From an uncultured Pedobacter sp. (GTDB lineage Bacteria > Bacteroidota > Bacteroidia > Sphingobacteriales > Sphingobacteriaceae), in NCBI RefSeq assembly GCF_913776295.1, contig NZ_CAJYOJ010000009.1:1-55336 (forward strand): a DNA stretch of 55,336 nt, read 5' to 3'. A model generated the notes under the pieces. That model ran no database searches. It saw only the letters and a list, made by a program, of their open reading frames with translations, and was not told where the DNA came from. A program made the translations under genes and the position numbers. Below are positions 17,584 to 27,700 of this stretch, piece after piece (the first letter of the stretch is position 1; each line of letters starts with the position of its first letter).

Positions 17584-17605
17584 TATATTTGTAAAGTTTA
17601 TTTAC
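17584..17605 (+). promoter_or_regulatory. marR promoter with MarR operator O2
   Basis: The -7 box TATATTTG (17584-17591) overlaps by its last G the operator GTAAAGTTTATTTAC (17591-17605), which shares the GTAAA...TTTAC arms with O1. The operator ends 6 nt before the marR start, fitting autorepression. Confidence 0.75.
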
Positions 17606-17611
17606 CAAAAG

Positions 17612-18055
17612 ATGTCTACTCAAACCCAGGAGATTGCCGCAAAGTTAAGAAGCACAGTTACCCGCTTAACCAGGGCGTTGCGCAAACAGAACGTCAGTTC
17701 AGCATTTAGCAATGCTGAATTATTAACCATGTCGTTGTTGGAGCAACATGGCAAAATGCTGTCGACAGAACTGGCCGACATGGAAAGGGTATCTAAACAG
17801 GCCATTTCTCAGGTCATTAACCGTCTTTTTGATGCTAAGTGTGTAGAACGTTTCCCCAGTGAGGAAGATAAGCGAAAAGTTTTTATCGGCTTAACCAAAC
17901 TTGGCGAAAAACATCTTAACGCCACCAGAAAGATAAAAGAAGAATGGCTGGTACAAACCATGGAAAAAATTTTCTCTTCGGAAGAAATCAATTTGATACA
18001 GGCTTTCCTGCCTCTACTTTCGCGCCTGGTAGAACACAGTAGCACAAAAGTATAA
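17612..18055 (+). CDS. MarR-family transcriptional regulator
   Basis: 147 aa, normal MarR length. Winged helix in the middle: TMSLLEQHGKMLSTELADMERVSKQAISQVINRLFDAKCVERFPSEEDKRKVFIGLT region (about residues 44-100), with the wing residues EEDKRK and flanking dimerisation helices. The Ser-Lys-Gln-Ala recognition helix is in the usual place. Divergent from the MFS exporter; two GTAAA-TTTAC palindromes in the shared gap are its probable sites. Likely a repressor released by a compound exported by the MFS protein (inference from context). Confidence 0.9.
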   Translation: MSTQTQEIAAKLRSTVTRLTRALRKQNVSSAFSNAELLTMSLLEQHGKMLSTELADMERVSKQAISQVINRLFDAKCVERFPSEEDKRKVFIGLTKLGEKHLNATRKIKEEWLVQTMEKIFSSEEINLIQAFLPLLSRLVEHSSTKV

Positions 18056-18284
18056 CAGGGAAATCGCATATAAATTTTCGCTCATTATGCTTCTTCTTTC
18101 TCTTCGTGCCCGAGCATGATGTTTGCCACGGAAGCACGAAAAACACGCAAAAAATTTAATTTACTCCGTGATTTCTGTTTTTCAGTGGCTAATTAATTTT
18201 TGCAAATGTTTTAAAAGCGATTTCTCTGAAGAGTAGAGTTTTCTTTTTTCCTTCGCCAAATAAGCCGTATCTTGCAACCTTAAC

Positions 18285-19121
18285 ATGGCATTATATTTCA
18301 CCTCCATTAATTCTGGCAGCAATGGCAACTGTTACTATATTGGTAACGATCATGAAGCGGTTCTGGTTGATATCGGCCTGACCTGTAAAGAGGTTGAAAT
18401 CCGTATGAACCGTTTGGGCCTGTCTATAAGTAAAGTAAAAGCAATCTTTATTTCGCACGAACACAGCGATCATATAAAAGGACTGGCTGTTTTTGCTAAA
18501 AAGTATAAACTCCCGGTTTACATCAGTGCGCCAACTTTAAAAAACAGCAGGCTTATTCTCGACGCAAATAACACCTTCTCCCTTAGTCATCAGCAGTATA
18601 TCCAGATCGGAAGTTTGAAGATAGCTGCTTTTTCTAAATTCCACGATGCCGCAGATCCTTACAGCTTTACGGTTGAATGTAACGAAGTACGTGTTGGTGT
18701 TTTTACCGATATCGGTTCGGTATGCGATCGCCTGATTGCACATTTTAAAAATTGCCATGCCGCGTTTTTAGAAGCCAATTATGATGCACAGATGCTGGCA
18801 AACGGCAGATACCCATATTTTTTGAAGAGAAGAATAACAAATGGCCATGGCCACCTGAGCAATGCGCAGGCACTGGAACTGTTCATCAATCACAAAGCGC
18901 CGTACATGAGTCATTTATTGCTAAGCCATTTATCGAAAGATAATAACGATGCAGCCCTGGTGGAGAGCCTTTTTAAAAAAGTAGCAGGCGATACTTTTAT
19001 CAAAGTGGCTTCGAGATATGAAGAAACGGAGCTTTATTATGTTGGCGGTGGACAACGTACGCCGGAACCTTATTCTTTTGATCCGGGCCTGTACCAGCCG
19101 GCGCAACTTAACCTGTTTTAA
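18285..19121 (+). CDS. MBL-fold metallohydrolase (YycJ/WalJ-like)
   Basis: 278 aa. A beta-lactamase-fold hydrolase with metal-binding motif HEHSDH at residues 58-63, an N-terminal SINSGSNGNCYYI segment, Asp in GVFTDIGSV (about 145) and further His residues in HGHLSN and LSHLS. The NSGSNGNC opening and overall order are typical of the YycJ/WalJ group, a cytoplasmic nuclease-like family linked to DNA repair in Firmicutes. Stands alone, with a terminator 190 nt downstream. Function in Bacteroidota is not established. Confidence 0.88.
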   Translation: MALYFTSINSGSNGNCYYIGNDHEAVLVDIGLTCKEVEIRMNRLGLSISKVKAIFISHEHSDHIKGLAVFAKKYKLPVYISAPTLKNSRLILDANNTFSLSHQQYIQIGSLKIAAFSKFHDAADPYSFTVECNEVRVGVFTDIGSVCDRLIAHFKNCHAAFLEANYDAQMLANGRYPYFLKRRITNGHGHLSNAQALELFINHKAPYMSHLLLSHLSKDNNDAALVESLFKKVAGDTFIKVASRYEETELYYVGGGQRTPEPYSFDPGLYQPAQLNLF

Positions 19122-19306
19122 CAGCTTAAACCCAAAAACACCTGTATTTTTCTATCAATTAGGTTACAGTATGGCCTTTTTAAGCCTATTAACCCGTATT
19201 AAATTATTTGATTGATATAAAAATCGGGTTAATTAATTTTTCCGAAAACTATTTACCTAAACAGGCGTTATATATATACTTCATAAATAGTTTGTTTGGT
19301 TTATTT

Positions 19307-19341
19307 GGGGCTTATGGATTTAAGCCCCTTTCTTTTTTCTA
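19307..19341 (+). terminator. Terminator hairpin after MBL gene
   Basis: GGGGCTTA...TAAGCCCC with a short loop (19307-19328), followed by TTTCTTTTTTC. It lies about 190 nt after the MBL stop, so the transcript would carry a long 3' region or the hairpin may end a separate small transcript. Confidence 0.75.
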
Positions 19342-19608
19342 AACCCCTAATCATTCGTTAACAATTCCTTAGTTCGATTAATAATATTTTTTTATGTTCT
19401 GTACAGATATTCTGCATAAACGGATCATTACCCTGATCCGATACGATCGGATTTATTTCAGGCTCTTCAGATAAAGATGCTGACCAGGGAATAGCTATTA
19501 AACCTTTGATAACGGCACAAACAGCTCATAAAATATGACGCGACGAACAGACCAGGCGGGATAAAAAGCAGATACCTTTTGCAAACATTAACCGAACTTC
19601 AGTTAATA
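19342..19608. other. Intergenic region, nothing firm
   Basis: About 270 bases between the plus-strand terminator and the terminator pair of the glutathione peroxidase. It contains GATCCGATACGATCGGAT-like inverted repetition near 19435-19452 but no gene. Confidence 0.4.
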
Positions 19609-19690
19609 AACAAAAAAAAGGCAAAATGGCTATTCGCCATTTTACCTCTTCAATTATTTGAAAAATGGAAGATAACACATCTTCCATTTT
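19609..19690. terminator. Tandem hairpins downstream of glutathione peroxidase
   Basis: Two perfect hairpins in a row: AAAATGGC/GCCATTTT (19623-19643) and AAAATGGAAGAT/ATCTTCCATTTT (19662-19690). Read on the minus strand, the first is followed by a run of T (A-run 19609-19618). They begin about 20 nt after the gpx stop; the two stems share the AAAATGG arm. Confidence 0.75.
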
Positions 19691-19711
19691 ATATCCTACA
19701 TTTAAATATTT

Positions 19712-20224
19712 TTACAGGAATTTAGTAATGGCTTCATCAGTAGGTTTTGTTTTGGAACGGAAACGGTGTACCAACTCTCCTTTTTCATTAATTAAGAATT
19801 TCTCAAAATTCCACTTAATATCACCTTGCTCCTCTGTATTGGTTTGAGAAGTTAAATACTTAAACAAGGGACTGATGTCATCGCCTTTAACACTGCTTTT
19901 TTGGGCCAGTAAAAATGAGACGTTATATTTTCCGGTACAAAACTCTTTAATTTCTGCATTAGTAGAAAATTCTTGTCCGCCAAAGTTACCTGCCGGGAAA
20001 CCGATTAATACGACCTTTTGACCATACTGTTTCTGAAGTTTTTCCAGATCTTCATACTGAGGTGTAAAACCACATTTGGATGCGGTATTCACAATCAGGA
20101 TTTTTTTACCTTTAAATTTAGAAAGTTTAATTTCCTTGCCATCAATGGTTTTGAAGCTGAAATCGTAAACATTTTTCGGTGGCGACACCAATAGGTTTAA
20201 TAGAATTAAAATTGTGCTGATCAT
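19712..20224 (-). CDS. Glutathione peroxidase family protein, secreted or membrane-anchored
   Basis: 170 aa from the ATG at 20224. Thioredoxin-fold peroxidase that reduces hydrogen or lipid peroxides. The catalytic Cys is C51 in TASKCGFTPQY; the Gln of the tetrad is in GFPAGNFGGQEF, and Trp/Asn are in IKWNFEKFLI. Cysteine, not selenocysteine, as usual in bacteria; a second Cys in EFCTGKY is where the resolving region lies in thioredoxin-dependent members. A short hydrophobic N-terminus (ISTILILLNLLVS) suggests export. The open frame continues upstream to 20260 but without conserved sequence. Single gene, tandem terminators downstream. Confidence 0.9.
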   Translation of the reverse strand: MISTILILLNLLVSPPKNVYDFSFKTIDGKEIKLSKFKGKKILIVNTASKCGFTPQYEDLEKLQKQYGQKVVLIGFPAGNFGGQEFSTNAEIKEFCTGKYNVSFLLAQKSSVKGDDISPLFKYLTSQTNTEEQGDIKWNFEKFLINEKGELVHRFRSKTKPTDEAITKFL

Positions 20225-20410
20225 CGTTGTTTTTATTTTAATATACGAATATAGGTACAAATAGTTTTTAAAGGAGTGATTTACCTATAAATTGTGCGAT
20301 ATCCATCCTCAGCACCTTTAAGGTATTCTGGCTATCTCAGTTCGTTTATGCTCAATCATGATTTCTGTAGAGTCGGAAATGAACGGGTAGCAGTTCCCAG
20401 GAATTTACCT
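20225..20410. other. Upstream region of gpx, no gene
   Basis: Must hold the gpx promoter on the minus strand; TATATTCG (20250s) is a weak -7 candidate. No gene seen before repeat copy C begins. Confidence 0.4.
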
Positions 20411-20625
20411 TCCCGCTATCGCTTATAGTTTTCACCCGACGGAATGTCGCGATCTGGTTTAATGAACAGCAGCCTGTTACGCTTTATCAATTCAGTTTTA
20501 GCACAAAGCTATTAAAACCTCAATAGCAGCAGCGGCCAGGCCACCTAAGCCCCACTGGAGCGGAAAACCCGGAGGCCGGCGAACGAGGTTGAGGATTTGA
20601 AGCAAAAGGTGGGATCAGGCCTTAC
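20411..20625 (+). repeat. Dispersed composite intergenic repeat, copy C (diverged)
   Basis: Left module CCCGCTATCGCTTATAGT and GACGGAATGTCGCGAT (20412-20452), right module CCTAAGCCCCACTGGAGCGG, CCGGCGAACGAGG and AAGGTGGGATCAGGCCT (20541-20622). Same order of blocks as copies A and B; the variable centre of the right module differs. Confidence 0.65.
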
Positions 20626-20739
20626 CTATCCGGTACTGAAATTGCTTTTCAAAAGAATTAAAACCAGATTAAAATCACTGTAAAACCCGAAAGATTTTAT
20701 GAGCATTTAAGATTTTTTTTGTATTAAATTCTCCTCAGG

Positions 20740-20772
20740 TTTGGATTTATGCCCTAATTATAGCTTTATTTG
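20740..20772 (+). promoter_or_regulatory. Candidate topA promoter
   Basis: TTTG at 20740-20743 and TTTATTTG at 20765-20772, 21 nt apart, match the Bacteroidota TTTG / TAnnTTTG pattern with one mismatch. Transcription would start near 20779, which supports the ATG at 20789 rather than the longer frame from 20741. Confidence 0.5.
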
Positions 20773-20788
20773 CACAAAAACGTATTTC

Positions 20789-23353
20789 ATGGCCAAAAAT
20801 TTATTAATCGTCGAGTCACCCGCAAAAGCTAAAACTATAGAAGGCTATCTAGGCAAAGATTTCCTGGTGAAATCTAGCTATGGCCATATCCGTGATTTAG
20901 TTAAAGGTGATATGGCGATTGATATCGAAAACAATTTTGCCCAAACCTATGAGGTGCCTGCCGACAAGAAAAACGTGGTTTCCGAATTAAAAAAACTTGC
21001 TAAAGAGGCCGAAATGGTATGGTTAGCATCCGATGAGGACCGCGAGGGAGAAGCCATTTCATGGCACCTATTCGAAACATTAGGGCTAAAAGTGGAGAAA
21101 ACAAAACGCATTGTTTTTCATGAAATTACCAAACCGGCTATTTTAAAGGCAATTGATAGTCCGCGGGGAATTGATTATAACCTGGTAAATGCCCAACAGG
21201 CACGGCGTGTACTAGACCGTTTGGTGGGTTTCGAACTATCTCCGGTGTTATGGAAAAAAGTAAAGCCATCTCTTTCTGCGGGCCGGGTACAATCAGTGGC
21301 TGTACGTTTGATTGTAGACAGGGAGCGTGAAGTTTTAAATTTTAATGCCACTGCTGCCTACAAAATTACTGCGCAGTTCTCAACGGGCAAGGGAAAAGAA
21401 ATGGTGAAAGCCGAACTGCCGCAACGCTTCGAAAATGAAGCTGATGCAGAAAAATTTCTTCAGGACTGTGTAAATGCCAGATTCGACATTACCAGTTTAG
21501 AAACCAGGCCTGCCAAACGAAATCCCGCAGCTCCATTCACCACCTCTACCCTACAACAGGAAGCTTCCAGAAAATTAGGTTTCTCGGTGGCGAGAACCAT
21601 GCAGGTGGCCCAGCGATTATATGAAGCCGGTAAGATTACCTATATGAGGACAGACTCGGTAAACCTATCTGAAACAGCTGTTAACGCCGCTGCTGCCGAA
21701 ATTAAGTCAGCTTATGGTGAAAAATATCATCAGCCAAGGGTATATAAAACCAAATCTGCAGGTGCACAGGAAGCGCACGAAGCGATCCGCCCTACTTATT
21801 TCGACCGGCATACGGTAGATGGGGATATCTCAGAGAAACGTTTATACGAGCTGATCTGGAAACGTTCCATTGCCTCTCAGATGAGTGAAGCATTGTTCGA
21901 AAAAACAACCGCCCAAATTACTGCTTCAACCAGAAAAGAACATTTGGTTGCCGAAGGAGAAGTATTGAAATTCGATGGATTTTTAAAAGTTTACCTGGAA
22001 TCGACCGACGAGGAGGAAAATGAAGAAAAAGAAGGCGGTGTCATTTTACCTCCTTTAACAAAAGGGCAGGAACTATTTTTAAAAGAAATGCAGGCCACGG
22101 AGCGTTACTCGCGCCCGCCAGCCAGATATACAGAAGCTAGTCTGGTTAAAAAACTCGAAGAATTGGGCATTGGTCGTCCTTCTACCTATGCGCCAACCAT
22201 TTCTACGGTACAAAACCGTGGCTATGTGGTAAAAGGTGATCGAGATGGCAAGCCACGTAATTTTACGGCCATTGTTTTAGCCGATGGAAAGGTAAAGAAA
22301 GAAATCAAATCGGAGATTACCGGTGCTGAAAAATCAAAACTCTTCCCAACCGATATTGGTGAGGTTGTAAACGACTTTTTGGTAGAACATTTTAAGGGAA
22401 TTGTCGACTTTAACTTCACCGCAAAAGTGGAGAAAGAATTTGATGAAATTGCGCAGGGTTTACAGGAATGGACCAAAATGTTACATTCGTTTTATAACCC
22501 TTTTCATACTGAAGTAGAAACGACACTAGAAACTGCAGAACGCGCCACTGGCGAGCGCTTGCTGGGTGTAGATCCGGCAACAGGTAAAAATGTATATACC
22601 AAGGTTGGTAAATTTGGTCCGCTGGTACAGATCGGAGAATTGGACGACGAGGAAAAGCCGCGATATGCCAGCTTAATGCGTACGCAATCTGTTGCCACCA
22701 TAACCTTAGAGGAAGCGCTGGAACTGTTTAAACTTCCTTTCCAGCTTCCTGATTTTGAAGGCAAAGAAGTAATGGTTGGGGTTGGCCGCTTCGGCCCATA
22801 TGTTAAATGGGGCGAAAGTTTCATTTCTCTTCCTAAAAACGAAGAACCACTATCGGTAACTTACGAACGGGCGGTTGAAATTATCAAAGAAAAAATGGAT
22901 GCCGATGCGCCTATTGCTTTCTACGAAGGTTTAGGCGTAACAAAAGGAAAAGGCCGCTTTGGTCCGTTTATTAAATGGAACGATCTTTTTATCAATATCC
23001 CGGCAAAAGGATATAATTTTGACAATTTAACACAGGAAGATATCAATACCTTAATTGGCAAAAAGTTAGAAAAAGAGGCTAACAGGTATATCAAAACCTG
23101 GGATGCCGAAAAAATTTCTATTGAAAACGGCCGTTGGGGACCATTTATCCGTTTTGGCAAACAGATGCTTAAATTACGGAACAACGAGGCAACCAAACAA
23201 AAATATACGCCGGAAGAACTGGCCGACATCGATTTGGAAAGCGTTAAGAAAATGATTGTGGAGCAAGTGCCAAATGCTTTCGAAACGAAGAAAAAAGCAC
23301 CGGTTAAGAAAAAAGCGGCACCGGCAAAAAAGGCTGTAGCGAAGAAAAAATAG
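20789..23353 (+). CDS. topA: DNA topoisomerase I
   Basis: 854 aa. Type IA topoisomerase that relaxes negative supercoils. N-terminal Toprim domain (MAKNLLIVESPAKAKTI and the acidic triad DEDREGEAISWH near residue 80), the active-site Tyr Y285 in TYMRTDSVNLS, and GRPSTYAP near 470. Instead of Cys4 zinc fingers the C-terminus carries repeats with a GRFGPYVKW-type core (three copies, about 665-805) and ends in a Lys/Ala-rich tail, as is usual in Bacteroidota. The start at MAKNLL is the conserved one. The promoter candidate lies just upstream and a hairpin follows the stop. Confidence 0.97.
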   Translation: MAKNLLIVESPAKAKTIEGYLGKDFLVKSSYGHIRDLVKGDMAIDIENNFAQTYEVPADKKNVVSELKKLAKEAEMVWLASDEDREGEAISWHLFETLGLKVEKTKRIVFHEITKPAILKAIDSPRGIDYNLVNAQQARRVLDRLVGFELSPVLWKKVKPSLSAGRVQSVAVRLIVDREREVLNFNATAAYKITAQFSTGKGKEMVKAELPQRFENEADAEKFLQDCVNARFDITSLETRPAKRNPAAPFTTSTLQQEASRKLGFSVARTMQVAQRLYEAGKITYMRTDSVNLSETAVNAAAAEIKSAYGEKYHQPRVYKTKSAGAQEAHEAIRPTYFDRHTVDGDISEKRLYELIWKRSIASQMSEALFEKTTAQITASTRKEHLVAEGEVLKFDGFLKVYLESTDEEENEEKEGGVILPPLTKGQELFLKEMQATERYSRPPARYTEASLVKKLEELGIGRPSTYAPTISTVQNRGYVVKGDRDGKPRNFTAIVLADGKVKKEIKSEITGAEKSKLFPTDIGEVVNDFLVEHFKGIVDFNFTAKVEKEFDEIAQGLQEWTKMLHSFYNPFHTEVETTLETAERATGERLLGVDPATGKNVYTKVGKFGPLVQIGELDDEEKPRYASLMRTQSVATITLEEALELFKLPFQLPDFEGKEVMVGVGRFGPYVKWGESFISLPKNEEPLSVTYERAVEIIKEKMDADAPIAFYEGLGVTKGKGRFGPFIKWNDLFINIPAKGYNFDNLTQEDINTLIGKKLEKEANRYIKTWDAEKISIENGRWGPFIRFGKQMLKLRNNEATKQKYTPEELADIDLESVKKMIVEQVPNAFETKKKAPVKKKAAPAKKAVAKKK

Positions 23354-23367
23354 GCCGGGATTAAATA

Positions 23368-23401
23368 ATTTTAGGATGGCAGGATGCGCTCATCCTAAAA
23401 T
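23368..23401. terminator. Hairpin after topA
   Basis: ATTTTAGGATG (23368-23378) pairs perfectly with CATCCTAAAAT (23391-23401). No clear T-run follows, but the position 15 nt after the topA stop suggests a terminator or 3'-end stabiliser. Confidence 0.6.
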
Positions 23402-23446
23402 AAATCATACAATTAACCGATTAAGCAGTTTAAACAGTTAACCCAG

Positions 23447-23851
23447 TTGAAAGCAGATTTACCAGAAAATACAGTTGAAGATATTGCCATGGCGGTGGTG
23501 TTGATGAGTGAAACGCCCGAAATAAAGAACTGGACGGTTTACCTTATTAATCTCAAAAACGAGCCGATAACCAATGTATTGATCAGCTCTAAAGGTTATG
23601 GTGAAAAAGAGGGTAAGCAGGTCAAGACTTCCGTATTAAGACACTTTATTGGCCATATGGAAGCCAATTCTTTTGCAGGAGTAGAGTCGATTGATCCCGA
23701 AGTATTTGGTTTAACCAACGAATATTGGCTCAGCTATTATATAGGCAGTACCATTTACGATAAAAAATTTATTTTCTTACCTGAAAGCATTATCGATTCC
23801 AACCTGATTAAAATACCTTTAGTAAATAAGCCCGGGGTGATGATTAAATAG
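23447..23851 (+). CDS. Conserved-looking cytosolic protein, unknown
   Basis: 134 aa, not recognised. No signal peptide or membrane segment; mixed alpha/beta composition. It opens with TTG (codon 23447-23449): the frame has an upstream stop at 23414 and no in-frame ATG between, and the first ATG inside (MAVVLM) would remove about 14 residues. It follows topA by 93 nt on the same strand, separated by a hairpin. Protein-like composition throughout makes a real gene likely; the function is open. Confidence 0.7.
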   Translation: MKADLPENTVEDIAMAVVLMSETPEIKNWTVYLINLKNEPITNVLISSKGYGEKEGKQVKTSVLRHFIGHMEANSFAGVESIDPEVFGLTNEYWLSYYIGSTIYDKKFIFLPESIIDSNLIKIPLVNKPGVMIK

Positions 23852-24018
23852 TTGAGAGTTTGGAGTAGCGAGTTCTGAGTCTCATTCACAGTTTTAAAGT
23901 AAAGTTGCTATTTCGAACTATGTCTATATTATAAAATAGAGATGAAATAGGATATGACAATATTCCATCTAAAGCTACAAACGCAAAAACAACAGGACGT
24001 ATTGTAACATTCTGAATT

Positions 24019-24105
24019 GTTCTGCGCACAGAACTCATAACGCCAAAACAATACTTCGAACGAACTAACGCGTTTCAACTACCTGGATTGTTCTGCGCCC
24101 AGAAC
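24019..24105. repeat. Pair of short inverted-repeat hairpins
   Basis: GTTCTGCGCACAGAAC (24019-24034) and GTTCTGCGCCCAGAAC (24090-24105) are two near-identical 16-nt hairpins (GTTCTG/CAGAAC arms) 71 nt apart in the gap between convergent genes. Each is preceded by AATT or GATT. Too short for a terminator with T-run; perhaps a small REP-like unit. Confidence 0.55.
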
Positions 24106-24137
24106 TGAAAACTTCAAACTGAAAACTCCAAACTATT

Positions 24138-24575
24138 TTAAGGTACCTTAACCGCCTGTCTGCCAAGCAACTTCCACCCATCTTTTTCTTTACTCCAGAT
24201 TAAAAGAATGTATAGATTTACATTCCCTCTAACACCTTTATCATTGGTTTGTGCCATTAGCTTATGTCTGACCAAAGCTGTATTTCCCTGAATAATTATT
24301 TTTGGGTCGCCTAAAATAATATCGCCAACAAAATCAGATTCACCGGAAAGCAGCGAATGCATAAATTCATGCTTAGTTTGTACCTTCCCACTGGAGTGGC
24401 CATAACTTAAATTATGAAGTAACAATTTATCCAAACCCAAGCTATCGGGATTAACCATTAAGCCAATAAGTTTGTCTACCGCTTTGTCAACTTCTTTTTC
24501 TGCGATTGTGTCCTGTGCAAAACAAATAGTTGTAGAAATTAATAAACATGAGAAAATTAGAAGTTTCCTGATCAT
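24138..24575 (-). CDS. NTF2-like (DUF4440/SnoaL-type) periplasmic protein
   Basis: 145 aa with a clear signal peptide (hydrophobic 4-18, ending CFAQ). The rest fits a single cone-shaped NTF2-like domain of the DUF4440 type: a long first helix (KEVDKAVDKLIGLMVNPD), LLHNLSYGHSSGKVQTKHEF, the strand GNTALVRHKL and a C-terminal WSKEKDGWKLLGRQAV strand. Such proteins bind or transform small molecules; no substrate can be read. Divergent from the YfhM-like gene. Confidence 0.75.
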   Translation of the reverse strand: MIRKLLIFSCLLISTTICFAQDTIAEKEVDKAVDKLIGLMVNPDSLGLDKLLLHNLSYGHSSGKVQTKHEFMHSLLSGESDFVGDIILGDPKIIIQGNTALVRHKLMAQTNDKGVRGNVNLYILLIWSKEKDGWKLLGRQAVKVP

Positions 24576-24787
24576 ATCTGGTCATTTAAAGTTGATGTTG
24601 TAAACTTATCCAAAAGCCCTTAAATGAGCAACATATTCGTTATAATTTTCAACATTATTTCATTAAGCATTGATTTTAGTTAATTTTCTGATGAAATATG
24701 GTCTTTCAGTAAAAACAGGAATAATTACGGCATAGCAATTGCTCGAAACGCAGGATTATATCTCATTTATCTTAACGAATTTCATAC

Positions 24788-27700
24788 ATGGAACAACCAT
24801 CTACCTACCAATCATCATCCAAAAGGAAATTTATTTTTATCGGCTTGCTTGCTGTTTCAATAGCTGCAATTGCATTGATCTATTTCAATAGAAAAAAGAA
24901 AAGCAACGAAGAAAACCAGGCTTACGCGAAATACATTGAAGCTTATACTTCTGGTACCATCTCTAAAAAAAGTTTCATCCGTGTACACCTGGCTAATGCT
25001 GCAACAGGCATGCAGGATCTGGGCAAAGCAGAGACGCGCGAGCTTTTTGACTTCTCCCCTTCCATCTCCGGAAAAACCTATTGGATAGATCCGCAAACGG
25101 TTGAGTTCAGACCTGATGAAAACCTTAAACCAGGTAAACATTATGAGGCTACCTTTAAACTTTCGGAAGTTTCTGCTACAGAAAAAGGTCTGGAAGATTT
25201 TGATTTCGAATTTAAAGTGATTACACCGGGGCTGATGCTCACTCAAAACGGATTGGTCTCTCAAAATAATACGTCATTGGATTATATGAAACTCAGCGGT
25301 GAAATAGCCACTGCTGATGTGGAAGAAACGAGTAAAATAGAAAAAACACTTTCACTGGATTTTAATCAGAAACTAAACATTAAATGGCAACATGATCCGG
25401 CGAAAAACAGTTCGAAATTTACTGTAGATAGCATCAAAAAGACCGGCAGCGATCAGACGTTAAAAATAGAATGGGATGGTGATGCCATTGATGCAGATCA
25501 AAAAGGTGAAGTAGAAGTTCGCGTTCCGGCAATAAACAAATTTGAAATTCTGGATATGAAAGCTATTCAGGGAGAAGAAGATTATGCATTGGTACAGTTT
25601 TCTGAACCGATTGGTGTGGGACAGGATTTAACCGGTATGATTACCCTGGGCAATCTGAGCGATCTGCGGTATACTATTGATGCCAGTCAGGTTAAAGTTT
25701 ATGCACCAGAAGAACTGAAGGGCAATTATGCGCTTAAAGTAAATACCGGGGTGGAGAATATCAATGGGAAAAAACTGTCTGATGGCAAAATGGCCAATCT
25801 TGTTTTTGAAGATAAACTACCAGCGGTGACCATTGCGGGTGCCGGTACCATTTTACCGAACTCCGGAAAGCTGGTTTTACCTTTTGAAGCGATTAATCTA
25901 AAAGCTGTTGATGTTACGGTGATTAAAATATACGAAAACAACATTCCGCAGTTTTTCCAGACCAATAGTTACAAAGATGGTAACGAACTACGCCGGGTGG
26001 CCAAACCTATTCTGCAAAAAACGGTACGCCTGGATGAAGATAAAGCGCTTAACCTTCATAAAAAGAACCGTTTTACACTTGATCTTGATAAGATGATCCG
26101 TACGGAACCCGGAGCCATGTACAGGGTTACTATTGCATTCAGGCAGGAATATAATGCCTTCAATTGTAAAGCCGGGGAAGATAAGGCCAATGGTACTGAT
26201 GAAGAAAGCGAATACGATGACTACGAAGGTTATGGTGAGAAAATAGATGAGGATGATGATTTCTGGCAGCGTTACAACAATTATTACCCTTCTAATTACA
26301 GGTGGAATGATAAAGACAATCCTTGTACATCATCCTTTTATACCAGCCAGCGCTGGGCCAGCAGAAACTTAATTGCTTCAAATATAGGTTTGGTGGCCAA
26401 ACGCGGTAATGATAACAGCATGCTGATTGTGGCAACCGATCTGTTAACGGCCAAACCGTTAAGTAGTGTAAACCTCGAATTAATGGATTACCAGAAACAG
26501 ATCATTTTTACCACCAAAACTGATGGCGATGGTTTTGCCAGGTTCGACCTGAAACGCCAGCCATTTTTATTGATTGCTAAAAATGGATCGGAACGTGGCT
26601 ACCTAAAATTAGACGATGGCAGCTCATTGCCATTAAGCAGATTTGATGTGGGCGGCGATGTTGTACAAAGTGGATTAAAAGGCTTTATTTACGGAGAACG
26701 CGGCGTCTGGAGGCCAGGTGATAGTGTATTTGTTTCTTTCGTTCTGGAAGATAAACTTAAAAAACTTCCGGCCAATTATCCGGTAACCATGGAGCTTTAT
26801 AACCCTAAAGGTCAACTTTATAAGAGACTAATAAATGGCAAGCCTTTAAATGGGTTTTATACCTTTAAAACCGCGACAGAAAACACTGCGCCAACAGGTA
26901 ACTGGATGGCCAAAGTTAAAGCCGGAGGTGCTACTTTTAGCAAAACCCTAAAAATTGAAACGGTAATGCCAAACCGCCTGAAAATTGATTTCAACATTGG
27001 TAACAGAACATATTTAAGTGCAGGCACTTCTTCCGCTACCCTATCGGCGAGGTGGCTGTTTGGTGCTGTTGCGCAGAATTTAAAGGCTAAGGTGGATGTA
27101 AACTTAAATACCACCGAAACCAAGTTCAAAGGTTTTGAAGGTTTTAGTTTCGATAACCCCACGGTTAATTTCGAATCGCAGGTTAAAACTATTTTTGAAG
27201 GTACTTTAAACCAGAATGGTACCGCTCAGATTAATACCAACCTTAATGAGAACAATACTGCGCCTGGTGTGTTGAGGGCGAATTTCACCACTAAGGTTTT
27301 CGAACCTGGAGGTAATTTCAGTATTGATAATTTTAGTATTCCTTATCACGTGTACAACAGTTATTTAGGTATCCGTACCGAAAAAGGCGACCGATTAAGT
27401 GGTATGCTGGTTACCGGAAAAGAACACAAGGTGGAAATTGTAAATGTAAATACCGACGGTAAATTATTGAATGGTACCAAAACCGTTACGGTAGAATTAT
27501 ATAAAACCCAATGGCGCTGGTGGTGGGAACAGGATGACCAATATACGTATGCAAATTTCACCCAAAATCAGTACAATAAATTAATTGAAAGTCATCAGGT
27601 AAATTTACTTAACGGAAAAGGAAGCTGGAATTTGCGCGTTGATGAACCGGAATGGGGACGTTATTTAATTCTGGTACGTGATGCAAACGGCGGGCATGTT

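Noticed and set aside
20789..23353. Topoisomerase I lacking zinc fingers as an anomaly
   Set aside because: A repeat-type C-terminus with a Lys-rich tail in place of Cys4 fingers is normal for Bacteroidota TopA.
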